Origin: Sinonovacula constricta
Taxonomy: Eukaryota > Mollusca > Bivalvia > Cardiida > Solecurtidae
NCBI GenBank assembly: GCA_007844125.1
Contig: CM017563.1
Location: 19,302,347 to 19,366,346, forward strand
Direction of reading: 5' to 3'
DNA length: 64,000 nucleotides
Part shown: positions 1-12,472 of the stretch, in pieces
Layout of the letters: each line of letters starts with the position of its first letter
How positions within the stretch are numbered: the stretch's first letter is position 1
Translations under genes and position numbers: made by a program
The notes under the pieces: model-generated
What the model saw: the letters and a program-made list of their open reading frames with translations, nothing else
Database searches by the model: none
What the model was told of the DNA's origin: nothing

Positions 1-510
1 GGTAACATCTAGTGACCAACCATTATGGAGGGTTTCAACCTATTACCTACACACATATACTACCACAGACAATCAGATTGGGCCTTGTGCATTCATTAGA
101 CTGGTACAGATGATTAATATATGTCTTACTGCTGATTACGTTTGCAACATGTGGGTAAAAAAAAACTCATCAAGTTAGCACTGAGCAAATCAGCATTTCT
201 TATAATTGCATGTTTTTTACGTTTTATATAGGCTGCACTGAAACAACTTCCATTAAACATGTGGAGTTAAAACCTATTTATTTATAGTCGATTGTTCAAC
301 TTATACTAATTCCTCTTGACTGCCTACTTCCTGGGTAGAACCAATACTCAGGTACCATGTATACTATTGCAATGTGCAATAAACATGTGTGTAATTATAA
401 TAGAAAAGTTCAAACCCTCCATATCTTGGAAATTAATCATTACCACCACACAGATAAAAAAGACTTATCGTCCGACTTGACAACAGGGCCTGGTTGCCAT
501 GGTTACTTAC
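1..510. other. Intron sequence after exon 11, no feature seen
   Basis: Sense strand is minus. No splice-bounded open segment resembling the family's C-terminal helices was found here, so the last exons should be outside the window. Confidence 0.6.
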
Positions 511-624
511 AGGATTGTATTGCTGCTGCTGCTGCTGCTGTTGCTGCTGGACATTCTGTGCACTGGCTGACCGTGACTGGTCAGCTGAGCGGGCGCCGGC
601 TGAGTACGGAGGGGGTGGGGCATG
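511..624 (-). CDS. GCKIII kinase coding exon 11 (polyglutamine linker)
   Basis: The 38 codons start HAPPPPYSAGARSADQSRSA, continue SAQNV, then ten glutamines (CAG CAG CAA, six CAG, CAA) and YNP. The acceptor is cccgtcttgcag and the donor CCT|GTAAGT. The phase-0 end shows at least one further exon lies below position 1, where the CCM3-binding dimerisation domain is expected. A Pro-rich and polyQ linker is not found in the human GCKIII proteins I know. Confidence 0.85.
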
Positions 625-2871
625 CTGCAAGACGGGTCACATGACTACACTCATACAGGCAACAGGGTATACAGGTTAGTAGAATTAGCAAAGCACGATT
701 CTGTATCGAATTCAAGCATTTACGTTAACCTCTGGTAGTCTTTAGCTTGCTATATAGCATAAAAAATTTACATAATAGAATTTTCCGCCTACCCATAACA
801 AATTGTATCATATTACGATACTGCCTTGCCTTTATATATTGCATTTGTAATCTCATAAGGCACTGATATGATTTGAGAATAAAGTAAAATTTACATGAGT
901 TGTTAATATCAGTAAATCTATAGCCTAATGTCCCAATACATGTATTTGTAACAATGTGTATAACAAAGACATAACAGTAAATAGTATTGTTGCAGATCAG
1001 ACAGCTCCAAGTGGAATCAGGCTGATCTGGATCTACACTATTTGTCTATACTTAGTCAGGACATGCTGGCGAAAACTTTTGTTCTATTATTTGAGTTTTC
1101 CCGAGAACAGTCCAAATCAAGATGGTTTGTTTTGGGGATGATGTCGGTTTGACAATCTGTCAGCCATTCGGATATATAGTACTATCTTCACTGTGATAAC
1201 ATGCCAGTAACACATGACATGATACCACGCCTCAATGATACCAGACCAATCAGTTGTGGAAATGTCCCTACTGTTGTTAAAAGCTGAGTAAAAGCATGGA
1301 AATCTACAAAAGTAGCATATTTTTGCATCCAATATGCCAGGAGTCTAAGATTTAATCAGCACAGTTTGATTTAACATTATCTTAACATACAACGAAATGC
1401 AGATCAGAAAGAGTTTTAAAAATATAAGATCACATCCAACATATTCAAAAAAGGTTATGGATAAATATTTCATCAATGTTAGCATTAACTTAAGATTTTT
1501 TTTTATTTACAATTGAACAATGTCCAATCCAGCAATAAATAGGACATTTTCAAAGTAAATGTGACATTTTGAAATAGTGATGTGACAAAATTAACAGGAC
1601 TAAACTTGTGTGCTTGCAAAATTTTAACATCTTTGTTAATTCAAAAAAATGTCATGTAACAAAAAAATTAAAACATCTTGAAAGAGTTTAAGAAGCTAAT
1701 TACATTACATATTACATTGCACAATTGTTCAAACAAAAAATACTCCTTTGTTTTTACACGTCTGCCAAAACATATTTAATTAGATGAATTTAAAAAAAAA
1801 ATAGTCATAGTGTTGTTTTTAATAGCAATTAATCATTCAATTAAACAGTGTTGTACTGTCCCATCAAATTTTGTGCAAAAATTAATGAAAATAAAACATA
1901 CCAAAAACCAAATCAAAATTTTAAACTAGCAAAAATTAACAAATAAATCAATAATAAACAACACCAAATACCCTAGCAAGCTACAATCAAAATATTTATC
2001 TCCTTAATTTTGGCGATACCTTTTTTTAATGTACCTTAATTTTCATAATAGTTAAGCCTTGGCTGGAGCATGTTTAAGGTGACAATACTGACTCAGCCAT
2101 CCAAGTATATCTGTTAGTTTTACTGGGCAATGAAATTTCAATTAAACCGAATACTACATGTACACTGCAATTTTACAGCCTAGAAAGCATAGCTTTTGAA
2201 TGAAATACAATCGAATTACAATCATCATAAGAATTGTTAAATTAAGATGACCAACTTATTTTTTATGATAATTTAATCATTGTTCAAGGTGACACAGAAA
2301 CTATTATGATTTGGGGTAAAGATGTGACTAACTATCCTACCAGGTAGAAACTTACACAAGTACTACAACTGCGAGAATGAGGACATTTAATTAACAAAAA
2401 ATTATTCTTTTATAAGGTGAATTTTAGTAAGAAGTTATGGATTTAAATGTGACACACTTTTCTTCAATAAAAAGTGGTGGACAATGGATCAAAACCACCA
2501 AAATTTAGAAAATTTGACAAGTAAAAAGGACCGATCCAGTAGATTTTGCTAGCTTTGTGCAGCTTGCTTGACAAAATGTACCGTGCTGTTGTTTTTATTT
2601 TATTCAGGAAGATTGCACAATATAACAATTGTGACAGCTAAGTGACAATCTATAAATATTGTTGTTTTCTTTTATTTATTTACCCTATTATAATTAATTG
2701 AATCAAAACTGACATACTCTTATGTAAGTGAAGGTTAGTTGCTTTGGAACATTACTGTATCATTTTATACAATTACACTTAAAAAATTGTGGATTTAAAT
2801 AAAACACATTATTAAAATTGTGAAATTCAGTTGACTTTTAGATCTATTACAGTATTAATGTATGCACTTAC
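625..2871. other. Intron, AT-rich; foldback repeat copy near 0.99-1.06 kb
   Basis: The stretch holds one copy of a short foldback (bases 990-1062, ending ggatctacactatttg) also seen at 22.24, 29.14 and 38.37 kb. The rest is AT-rich sequence in which I recognise no exon or element. Confidence 0.5.
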
Positions 2872-2949
2872 ATTATTATTATTGATGGGTTTATATGCGG
2901 GGGCTCCCGGAGCCTGTCGTTTATTCCCTCCGACCATCATGGGACGGTT
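2872..2949 (-). CDS. GCKIII kinase coding exon 10 (26-codon linker exon)
   Basis: A GC-richer island in AT-rich intron holds 78 nt between the acceptor gttgttgtag and the donor AAT|GTAAGT. Read in phase 0 it codes NRPMMVGGNKRQAPGAPAYK followed by PINNNN, a low-complexity linker. It was not obvious from ORF scanning because the overlapping open frame is on the other strand. Homology cannot support it; splice signals, length divisible by three and continuous frame do. Skipping it would keep the frame. Confidence 0.7.
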
Positions 2950-3634
2950 CTACAACAACATGCAAAGCACAATAGTAGCCAGATGTTGTCACGATAGCAG
3001 CGTGACGGCATCACAAGCAAACTCAAGCATCTTCATTTCAGATCAATAACACCAGTCAAGACAGTACACAGCTCGCTCATAATGCATTCAACTTAACACC
3101 TTTTTTTTGTTTTAATTATCTTGAGCTATCAGCAGTTTTTACACCACTCTCTTGGTTCTCAACTCTTTTTGTTATCGCCGTTAAGTAAACTTAAGTTTTT
3201 ACAATGCTCTAAAGTTATCAATAATTTCTATCTTTTTTAACTCATTATTTATTTATACTATAATACAGTTATTTCCTTTTATATCACAAAGCTTTCATTC
3301 TATGTTTTATTGAACATCTTGGAAACTTTACTTGAATTGCATTGATTTTCTTTGTTTCTAGTCCTAACATTTTAGTTACTTTGCATCTTGCAGTCCATTT
3401 CAAGCTAAAAATTATAACCTAACCTACATTTTTTTTTTTTAAATTAAGGTTTTGCACATTTTTTAGCCATAACTAGCTGACTAATTTATTTTGTTTTAAT
3501 GCATGCATTTAAATATTACTTATTTACTTAGGCTAGTATCCACTTAGTCAGCATATTTATATTAGCACAACTACTACTGCCTAATAATTTTTGTGAGAAT
3601 CTCAAAGGTAGCATAGTTAAACATAATAACCAAA

Positions 3635-4022
3635 AATTTGCCTATATTAAATACATGTAACTATATCTGACCCCTTTTTGCTGTATTTGTGCATAATTTC
3701 TGTAGAAATTCATACTTACATCTAAGCAGTGACGATTTTGAACATGTCTACAATTGTAAGACTATACAACTCTAAAAATCACAATAAATATTCATTCTTC
3801 CCAAGTCTATAAGTAAGTGCGAGTGGGATTTTTGCCAAAAACAGACAACATCAGAGCGGATTACACGGATGATAAAATAAGATAATCTCAAAAGTAAGCG
3901 GTCACAATGTTTTCTTAAAAAAAAAGCTAACTGGGCACTGTATCTCATGAAGGAAACAGTAACTTATTCGGTTGTTTGAGGGAGAGAAAAAAAAATGGAT
4001 CGAAACTGTCGGATAGCACCTT
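3635..4022 (-). mobile_element. TTAA MITE copy (internally deleted)
   Basis: This is the 0.5-kb TTAA MITE family in reverse orientation. It ends aaactgtcggatagcacct followed by TTAA and contains the recognisable core 'aaaagtaag', 'agctaac', 'gacaacatcagagcggatta'. The distal part is degraded. Confidence 0.7.
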
Positions 4023-4299
4023 TAAGAATGATACGCATTTTTTTTATATCTATCTTCAAAAACTTTGAAGATTTGTTTAGCAACATTCCTTTTTTTTTTT
4101 AATCACAATATTTCTATTTTCTAGGCGATGAATGGCATTATGAGTTTGAGCAATGTACAGTCCACTTGGCTCTTACAACAGATGCAACAAAATACAGAAT
4201 ATTTTTGATATCAGAAGGGGCTATCATTCCAGCAGAGAATCAGATTATGGGAAAAAAAAAATCTTCTGAAATTTCTTTTAAATTTTTTATATCTGTTTT

Positions 4300-4570
4300 A
4301 TATGCATCGAAACATAAGTATGGTCATTTTAGCATCGTCCAGCTAAAATTGGTGTGGGAAGACCCTAGAGAAAATTCTAGAAGTACCAGTGAACATCACG
4401 TTGACTAGAACACTTAGACCCTAGAGAAAAGTCTAGATCGAAACATGGGTGTGCCTCAAATCAAATGGAGGATGTCAAAATCTAAAGTCTTTGCCCGAAA
4501 CAAGGACTTGAATCCAGGTGGTGGGGCCCTGAGAAGGTTACAAGTTAGACCTCATACCACTTAACCATGA
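4300..4570 (-). repeat. Diverged SINE-C copy
   Basis: The stretch carries the family's 'gtatggtcattttagcatcgtccagct...gaagacc' body and a decayed tRNA-like head (ggacttgaatccaggtggtg ... ttacaagttagac). It is heavily diverged. Confidence 0.55.
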
Positions 4571-4659
4571 ATGAAATGCAATTTCTTATTTTCTGCAATT
4601 CTTACACACCTGGTACTCATAGGAATGGTGAGACAAGTTTGAGTATCAACAATTATTAG

Positions 4660-4958
4660 GTTTTTTATCCCACCAACAGTATTTCAGTTATCTGGAGATG
4701 GTGTCCACTTGAAGCAGATATAGTGCTGCCTTCACTATGTATAGCATACCATGAACACCTGGCATGATACCACACCTAGTCACGTTATCCCGACACCGGG
4801 CCAACCAAGTGTGAAATAAACCTTATATTTGCTTCAGTGTTAGCAAGGGAGCTATACCACTACCATTTTTAACAACTTTGGTATGTCGTAGTCCGTGATC
4901 GAACCCCTTGGCCTCCCGCACCTGGAGCTGATGCACTACCGATTGCACTACCAGGTCC
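4660..4958 (-). mobile_element. SINE-B copy
   Basis: A tRNA-headed SINE on the minus strand. The head is at the high-coordinate end (GGACCTGGTAGTGCAATCGG, with box-B-like GGTTCGATCACGG), and the 3' end reads GGTGGGATAAAAAACC. Three other long copies (11.55, 12.47, 39.85 kb) define the family. Confidence 0.8.
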
Positions 4959-5047
4959 GATATATATTGCTTCATTCGTAATTATGAGATATATTGCTTC
5001 ACCTAGCCTGATTTACTCACATAATCTGAAACTCTGCATTAAAGACC

Positions 5048-5467
5048 AGGGGTTGTATTCACAAAGAGTCTTAGTCATGTTTCCTTCCTTAAGCTAAGAA
5101 ATTTGCTATAATGTGAAAAAAATCCTAAGAATTTTTTTAGATTTAACGGTTTTATGAATTTAAGTAAATTTCTTATATCTAAGTAAATATTTCAAAATTT
5201 AATAAAATAAATAAACTTTCTTAAATTAAGTGAGAAATATTAACTTAGATTCTCGAAGGATACAGCCTCCACAAAAGGGTTCATATCCACACTGAATCTT
5301 AGGTATTTTTTCTCTCTCAAAGAAAAACATTTTCTTACATTTATAGCAATTTTTAAGTAGCAATTATTAAAGCATTTAACCTAGAAGTATTGTTATTTTT
5401 TAAAATTTAAGGATTTTTTTTAGCTTAAGTGAATAATATTTAAGAGTCTTTATGGATTTGACCCTGG
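5048..5467. mobile_element. MITE with imperfect 'gtattcacaaagagtctta' termini
   Basis: Left end gttgtattcacaaagagtct and right end agagtctttatggatttgac are imperfect inverted copies. The interior is rich in cttaag/aatttaag blocks, like the 56.26-kb MITE. A related fragment is at about 28.07-28.24 kb. Confidence 0.5.
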
Positions 5468-6631
5468 TGTAGGCCCTCAGTTATTAAACTTTGAGCTTGA
5501 ATCTGAGACCATTTGTGCGAACTTGATTGGTCAGATTTCAAATTACATAAAAAACTGACCAATCAGATGCAAATTTGTCTCAGACTTAAGAACAATGCTT
5601 AAAAACCTTCAACTATGGCCTAAGTTAAGCCATGCTATGTAGGAAAGGGTCATTCATTCTTGAACTGACAATATACCGACAAGATGCTGACATGACAATA
5701 TCAACATAAGACAATCATGCTCTACTAAAAAAAAACAATTTCTTCATACGAACATAATTATAAAATAATGATAAACATAATAAAAACTATCCTACAAAGA
5801 ATAAAGTTGACAGCTACCCCAAATCAAAATCAGTATGCAAGATAAAAATAAAAGCAAAATATTTCAAATGAAGCTAGCTGATTAAGTGCAATTTATAATA
5901 ACTACAGGCACCCATCCCACCCCGACATTCCTTTCTTAAGCACTATTACATTTTTTTATCAGGTTAATCTAGCAATACCATGATAAATGCCACAGTGTTT
6001 AAGTAATACATATTATTAAAAGACAATTAGCACTGGACACTTGATTAAAAAATAATTAAAAGTAAATTACAGTTTAACTGATAAAAGTGTGTTTCATTAG
6101 TTATATTCCGTGTCCAATTTATTGTCTTTGCTCATACTGTATGCATTAGGCAGACAATTTTCCCCATGTACGAGAAATAGTCCTTTATAGTTTCCGCTCT
6201 TTCTCCCACAGGAACAAGAGGAATGCTACTTTGCTGGGAAATCACACTGGAAAGGGTCATAAACCAATATTAGTGTGTACTATGTTCCAGGTTGTACGTT
6301 TGATGCACAGGGGTTACTGCAATGGTATTGGTCAGAAAGTATTTACTGGATATCCCTACGACCCCACCCAAACCTTTCCTGAGACCAATGGAGCCTAAAC
6401 CTGTGTCTCTGCATGGACCTATTTATAAACAGGAAGGCTTGCCAAATGCTTCAATTTCCAATTATCTATGCCTTTTATTGCAAATGGTGTTTTCCAGTTA
6501 GTTACTGTGGCAAATATCTCTATATTGACACATTCCCTAATAAAACTACAAGTACGGTTTGGCAGCTATTTATAAAAAAAGTAGGTGGCACTTATATTTG
6601 GTGTTAAAGCTTTCTATAGGAAGTGACTTAC

Positions 6632-6746
6632 ATTTAACTCAGAGTCCCCATTGGCCATAAGTCGTTGCAGAGCGTTAGGGTCGTTGTCTCGAACTGTATT
6701 AAGTAACCATTCTACACTATCATTCTCATCATCTGATGTCACCTCG
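6632..6746 (-). CDS. GCKIII kinase coding exon 9 (post-kinase acidic/WLLNTVR segment)
   Basis: One base completes the split Asp codon, then 38 codons read EVTSDDENDSVEWLLNTVRD and NDPNALQRLMANGDSELN. The pattern acidic stretch, then W-hydrophobic-T-(I/V)-R, corresponds to the SGDWIFTIREKDP segment of human STK24. The acceptor is ttatcttcag and the donor AAT|GTAAGT. The phase-0 end joins to exon 10 or, if that is skipped, directly to exon 11. Confidence 0.9.
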
Positions 6747-7127
6747 CTGAAGATAAAGAAAAAAAGAACATAAAAAATCTTAAAATGTTTTGCTGTTGAT
6801 AAAGATCAAACACATTTATGGTCATAAAACTATGTCCAGAAATCAATGGTAGAGCAGAACTCAGACCAATAACCGAGTACAACCACTGTCACACCACGTA
6901 TCTGAAGACTTCCAACTCGTTGGCAACATAGTTGAGACAAAATAGCCAACTAAATTTGTATAACTTTGCTTGCAATCAACATTGCAAAGGCATAATTTGA
7001 AACACTATTTTCAGACTATAATCTACGATAGTGCCCATAAAAAAATCTCATTTTTACCTGTGCATTGTTGATATTCATATATAACCCATGATTTGTAGAA
7101 ACAATGTTTATCAGAATGGAGTTTTGT

Positions 7128-7340
7128 AATTGTATTTTGGGTTTTATGGCACACCAACACTTAACAGGTCATACAGCGCCAAATAAGATGATGTTTAACG
7201 TTAATAGGGTATAACCTGATTAAAATTCAAATAGATGAGTAGAAATATAAAAATCTATAAAGTAAAAATAATATGAATTATAATTCAATACCGGTTAGTA
7301 CAATAAACTTTAAAAACAATTCTCATCTTTAGTGATGGAG
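7128..7340 (+). repeat. Interspersed repeat (gtattttgggttttatggcacacc family)
   Basis: About 210 bp that recur at 15030-15300 and 18403-18560, sharing 'acggcacaccaacacttgataggtcatacggcgcc' and 'aaagtttaacgt' blocks. The class is unknown; no TIR, tRNA head or coding sequence is seen. Confidence 0.65.
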
Positions 7341-7485
7341 TTCAGTTTTGATCACAACCTCCATATATGATCCATGACGGACAATGGTCAGTGGTCATTT
7401 TGAGTAAACTTAAGTTAACAACGAATAGTCATCTGTAAATAAAGATAAGCAACAACAAAAAAGCCCAGCTCTTGGCAAAACTTAC

Positions 7486-7628
7486 TCATCACTGTCACTA
7501 TCTGAATCCCCTGCGTTGCCCTTCTCTGCTTTCCAGACTCGGTATCGATCTATAAGATCTTGTAAAAATGTTGTTTTTCTTGCCTTCCTTATAAATTGAT
7601 GCCTTAGCAATTCTTTTGCTTGTGGTCT
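7486..7628 (-). CDS. GCKIII kinase coding exon 8 (end of kinase domain, acidic tail)
   Basis: The 47 codons plus two bases start RPQAKELLRHQFIRKARKTT, which completes the kinase domain (usual vertebrate form RPTAKELLKHKFI), continue through LIDRYRVWKAEKGNAG and end in an Asp-Ser repeat. The acceptor is ttttttacag. The donor is GA|GTAAG, splitting an Asp codon shared with exon 9. Reading through the donor gives an apparent DE plus stop, which explains why the ORF seems to end there. Confidence 0.93.
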
Positions 7629-7784
7629 CTGTAAAAAAAGCCAGAAACAGAAGTCAGAAGTGTATGAAAACAAAACAAAATTCTTTATTAGAACAAGCAG
7701 TTGAAGTGCAAAATGTTGATAAAACTTTAAATAAATGAACAGTTCCAAAAGGGTCGCTGCAGCCTGTTGTATAAATAGAGGATC

Positions 7785-7910
7785 TGATATGAGTGTTCAT
7801 TAGATACTGAAAATATTAAACGAGTTGGATGAAATGATATGAAACGAGGCTCTGCTGAGTTTCGTATCATTTTAGACGAGTTTAATATTTTCAGTATCTA
7901 ATTAACACGA
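7785..7910. repeat. Large imperfect hairpin
   Basis: Two arms contain attagatactgaaaatatta plus three more bases and its exact inverse, separated by about 60 bp that are also partly complementary. The whole can fold into one long stem-loop. Confidence 0.75.
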
Positions 7911-7924
7911 ATATTAGATTCTAT

Positions 7925-8310
7925 TTATCACATAACCAAAACACCAGCTGTTTTTGTTTACAATGCATAATCTTTTTATAGTATGAACAGTCGGCCTTGA
8001 TGTGTGTAATTCGGTTAGGAAGAATCCGCACAAAAGATAGTTCAGTCTTTACTCGACCATTTTCCACACAAAGGGAACAGATTCGTTTATAACATGACTA
8101 AAATGTTATCCTTTTATTAATTAAAATGAAATTGTCCAACAAAATGCATAAAACTGCGACAACAAAGTGATCGGGAAATGGCATATACCACATACTTAAT
8201 GACGTCACACTACGACAATGACGTCACACTACGATAACTAACAAGTCAGTGACCAAAAATAACGCATGAGTGTTACCTCACGCTCGCGCGGTAGGTTATG
8301 TGAAAAACTA
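7925..8310. mobile_element. Candidate MITE with two tandem CRE motifs
   Basis: Termini tttatcacataacc and ggttatgtgaaaaa are inverted. The interior has a 19-bp tandem duplication, each copy with the palindrome TGACGTCA (8200-8207 and 8219-8226), the CREB/ATF consensus. Superfamily unknown; no target duplication was identified. Confidence 0.45.
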
Positions 8311-8701
8311 GTTTATCCAATCAGGGTAAGTGTAAACCACATCGGGAAGTGTTGGCTTACTTATACAAAAGAAAGTGTGTTTTGTCTGTAATACTGTTTG
8401 TGAGCATTGAAGGTAGACTTGATCTAAAATTTGTCAAAGTAACATAGAGGGTGGAGTTAGGTCTAAATCATGGAACGATCGATTGCAAGGCAACCCAGTT
8501 AAATAAAAGCACTTCAAGCACTGCTATTCACTGTGACAGGATTGAGGCCAATGAGAACCAGTGTAGAGATTCAGTCATAAATATGTGATGTGTTAGATGA
8601 ACTGTATATTCTAAAACAATACCAGCAGTTAAAACAACACTTCTATATATCTCTTAGCCATCCAAGCACAAACTGATCAGGTTTAAGCAAAGTGTTTGTT
8701 T

Positions 8702-8940
8702 CTGTAAATCACATCGACACAAATATGGTCACCATTGGCAACATCCAGCTATTTACTGGTGCAGGAAGACCTTGGACTTCCATCTGGGTGGAACAAGTGG
8801 TACACTGAAGGTTAGCTGGAAAACCTCCCCCACATTAAAATTCTCGTCCCGATCAGAATGAAACCACGCATTGAGGGTCTGTGGTAATACAAGGCGGTGA
8901 CGCTAACCTTTTTTGCTATGGGGACACCTGCATACCACAT
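8702..8940 (-). repeat. Diverged SINE-C copy beside exon 7
   Basis: Body blocks 'tatggtcaccattggcaaca', 'gaagacc' and 'tctgggtggaac' match the family in order; the head is decayed (ctatggggacacc). It ends about 40 bp from the exon 7 donor. Confidence 0.6.
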
Positions 8941-8982
8941 CATACGCTTGCTGAAATAAATTATATATAAACCACTACTTAC

Positions 8983-9168
8983 ATTATTTGGGTCTTTATT
9001 TAAACACAGTTCAACAAACTCTTTAAACGCCCGTGAATAGTTGCCAGTGAGTTGAGGTGGATTGTTTTTTGGAATGAGGAACAGAACCCGCATGGGATGG
9101 AGCTCAGAGTTGGGAGGCTCTCCTTTCGCCAGTTCTATGGCTGTTATACCCAGACTCCAGATGTCAGC
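8983..9168 (-). CDS. GCKIII kinase coding exon 7 (C-lobe)
   Basis: The 62 codons start ADIWSLGITAIELAKGEPPN and end in FVELCLNKDPNN, covering helices F to H of the C-lobe, including the family signature SELHPMRVLFLIPKNNPP. The acceptor is atattccag and the donor AAT|GTAAGT; both junctions are phase 0. A degenerate A-rich repeat (9180-9600) abuts it on the acceptor side and a diverged SINE-C on the donor side. Confidence 0.95.
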
Positions 9169-9179
9169 CTGGAATATAG

Positions 9180-9600
9180 AAATAACAGTTACATAGAAAT
9201 TACACCTACATAGCCATAATAGTTACATAGAAACATGATAGTCACATCGAAATAATAATCATGTAGAAATGACAAATAGTTATAGATATAGCAAAAAGTT
9301 ACATAGACATAACAAACACAGAAATGTGACAGAAATGACACAGTGTGACATAAAAGTAATTAATACTTGCAAAGAGTAACACATTATGACATAATATTAC
9401 AAATAATGACATAAAAATAACAAGTAACACAGAAATAATAAACCTTAACATCAAAATAACAAAAAAGTTAAATAGAAGAAACAAAGCTAAATAGAAATAA
9501 CAAATAGTTACAGTCACCTTATGGATAGCTACACAGAAATAACAGATACATAGAATCAAAACAATAACATAAAAAATAATAGAAATTACAAATAGTAACC
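9180..9600. repeat. Degenerate tandem repeat, acatagaaataac-like
   Basis: Irregular tandem of roughly 20-bp A-rich units (variants of acatagaaataacaaatagt). It begins about 12 bp beyond the exon 7 acceptor, in the intron. Confidence 0.7.
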
Positions 9601-9940
9601 TTATGAGATTTTATTGTGTTTTCCTTATACTATCTTAGTTTTATAAAGAAATAATATCAAATATTACTTTTATCAATCAAGAAAACTAAGTTATTAAATA
9701 GTTTGTCGCTTTTACCAATGATTTATAATTTTTAATATACTTAATTCATATAGAAATGTTTCCATCAATTCATCTTTTTTTTTATCCTTAGGAAACACTT
9801 TCTTTTTTGTTGATTTCTGTTTTAGTATACAGTATGCCATCTACATACTTTTTTATTTATATATTTGTTATACTAGTAAGATTAAAAAATGATGAATAAA
9901 TGATAATATAAAGAACGTAGTTCTGAAACTTTGTATGTTA

Positions 9941-10234
<294 letters not shown>

Positions 10235-10411
10235 TTAGGGATATATATATAGTAACAAATGCATAAAAAGATAAATAACAATGCAATTTTTACAAGCAGT
10301 GGGGAGGGGGATGCTTTGGAGGAAAAGGTGGCGGGGCCCTCGCAGAGGGGAAAATTGCATCATTCTAAGGACATTAGGGGAAAAATAGTCATTTAGTATT
10401 CAACTCATTTA

Positions 10412-10567
10412 TAGGGATGGGATTTGCCGAAATTTTTGCCGATACTGTGCAGCGACATTTTAGGCATTATAGCACAAGGGCAATTATGAAGTGCCCACTA
10501 ACTGAACCCGGACGGTCCATTATACTGACACGACAAGTCAGGCCTAATGCTATCCCCTTAGCCCGTA
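10412..10567 (-). mobile_element. SINE-A, headless 5'-truncated copy
   Basis: It carries the SINE-A 3' part (gggatgggatttgccg ... tagcccg) with no tRNA-like head. Flanks share aactcatt(t)ata on both sides, consistent with a target-site duplication, so the truncation probably arose at insertion. Confidence 0.75.
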
Positions 10568-10749
10568 AACTCATTATATACTTCTTGTGTTATGTTTAGC
10601 ATGCATTAAATAACAATTCAACTGTATAGCCACTGACAATCCTTGCATGATCCATAAACACAGGAATATAAGTATAATGATATAATAATAATGTCAAATT
10701 AAAAAGTCAAATCAATGAATTGAAATTCTAAGTCATATGACTTTTGACT

Positions 10750-10843
10750 TGCAGAAATTATGCACAAATACCCCAAACAGGGGTCAGATATTTTTACATG
10801 TATTTGATACAGGCAAACCGTTGGCTACCACCTTTAAAGGGTT
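10750..10843 (+). repeat. TTAA MITE fragment (3' end)
   Basis: The terminal 90 bp of the family: 'caaacaggggtcagatat' to the terminus gcaaaccgttggctaccacc and TTTAA. Confidence 0.65.
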
Positions 10844-11144
10844 TCATAAAACTGAACCTGAATTGTTTTCTATCTATAAATGTCACAGATAAGGAGAAAA
10901 AAGTTGGCATAAAATCTTAAACAAATGGGAAATTTCTAATACAAATGCCAGAGATGTTGTGTATAAATGCACCTAGTGACACTGGCTGTAGCTGATATTT
11001 TAATTTAGTGGGATCATTTATAACCCAGACTGAGTGTTGGACAAGTATTTGTGTATACAATTTAATGGAAGGCCCTCAGAAAGGGAAAATTCAGGTTGTT
11101 TAAAGGGTTAAAAAGGGAAATTTAAATAATAGATTTTTAAAAAA

Positions 11145-11184
<40 letters not shown>

Positions 11185-11552
11185 AAATGTCTGATGCACT
11201 GAATTACAATATAACATGATTCCTGTTTTGAGATGCATCTATCAGCTAAAAGGGGATTTTTTTTCCAGAGGAATGAGGTCAAATTTTGGCCAAAAATTTA
11301 AAGACAAAAAAAGACACCGCCCCTTACACTGTATACTTGGGTTGATATATACTTTTAAAGGATATAAACTCTTTGAGACACATCAAATTTATTTCCTTTA
11401 CATGGTACCCTACATCTAGGTACCCCACTGGCAACCGTCTGATCAGGATCTACACTACTTGCTTCGTTAGTATATAGCAATAAAACATTTTTATGCTTGC
11501 ATGTAGACGTAAGGCAAAAACTAAGAATTTGTTCTCAATTATTTGTAAATGT

Positions 11553-11849
11553 TTATGTTTATTGGGTTTATCGTCCCACCAACAGTATTTCAGTTATCTG
11601 GAAAAGGTGTCCACTTGAAGCAGATATAGTGCTGCCTTCACTGTGTATAGCATGACGTGAACACCTGGCATGATACCACACCCAGCCAGATTATCCTTGA
11701 ACTACCCTTATATTTGCTTGAGCATCAGCAGGAGAGCTATATGACTACCACTTTTAACAACTTTGGTATGTCGTGGTCTGGGATCAAACCAGGGGCCTCC
11801 TATACCTGTAGCCGTCGCTCTACCGATTGTGCTACCAGGTCCTGTATAC
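11553..11849 (-). mobile_element. SINE-B copy with 10-bp target duplication
   Basis: The full pattern from gggtttatcgtcccacc to gattgtgctaccaggtcc is present. The 10-bp direct repeat ttgtaaatgt flanks it at 11543-11552 and 11850-11859. Confidence 0.88.
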
Positions 11850-12472
11850 TTGTAAATGTAGCCTGATATTGGTTAAATAAAAACTGTGACATATAGGTGG
11901 TAGATATGGGTAGATAACTAAATAACTGAGATGGGCGTTTTCTGTGTTTACTGATGCAATAACTTCCTGGTTGCACCACACTCAAATCAGATTGACAAGA
12001 GGGAAACCGTTATCTTGATATACGGACAACGTGTCTGAACTAATAAAACCCCTATGTAGTCTGAAACACCTTTTTGGAGTTACGCTATGCGGACCAAAAA
12101 TGGCTAAAAAGTTACAAGTGGTCTCAGCATGGCTTGTTCATAATATGACTTGTATTGCTCAATGAAATTAAATTTCCACTCTTTTTATCAGACGCCCTGC
12201 CAAACCACTCTACATGAGGATCAAGATATCTTCAAATACTGTGTGTTGTGACAACCACTACTGAATTGCATAAGAATAAAATGTGATTTTTAAGGACTGT
12301 TTAAGGAAAAGAATCTTCAGGAAGATTTTATTAAAAAATTCATAATTGTTTGAGTGGTTTTGGTTGAGAAATGGTCTGAATAAGGCTATGGTCTTTCAAA
12401 TGGACTTTTCTAATAAGGGGATTGTCTGAATATAGGAATGGTCTTTGTTGTGGAGGTGCCTCAATATAAGTT

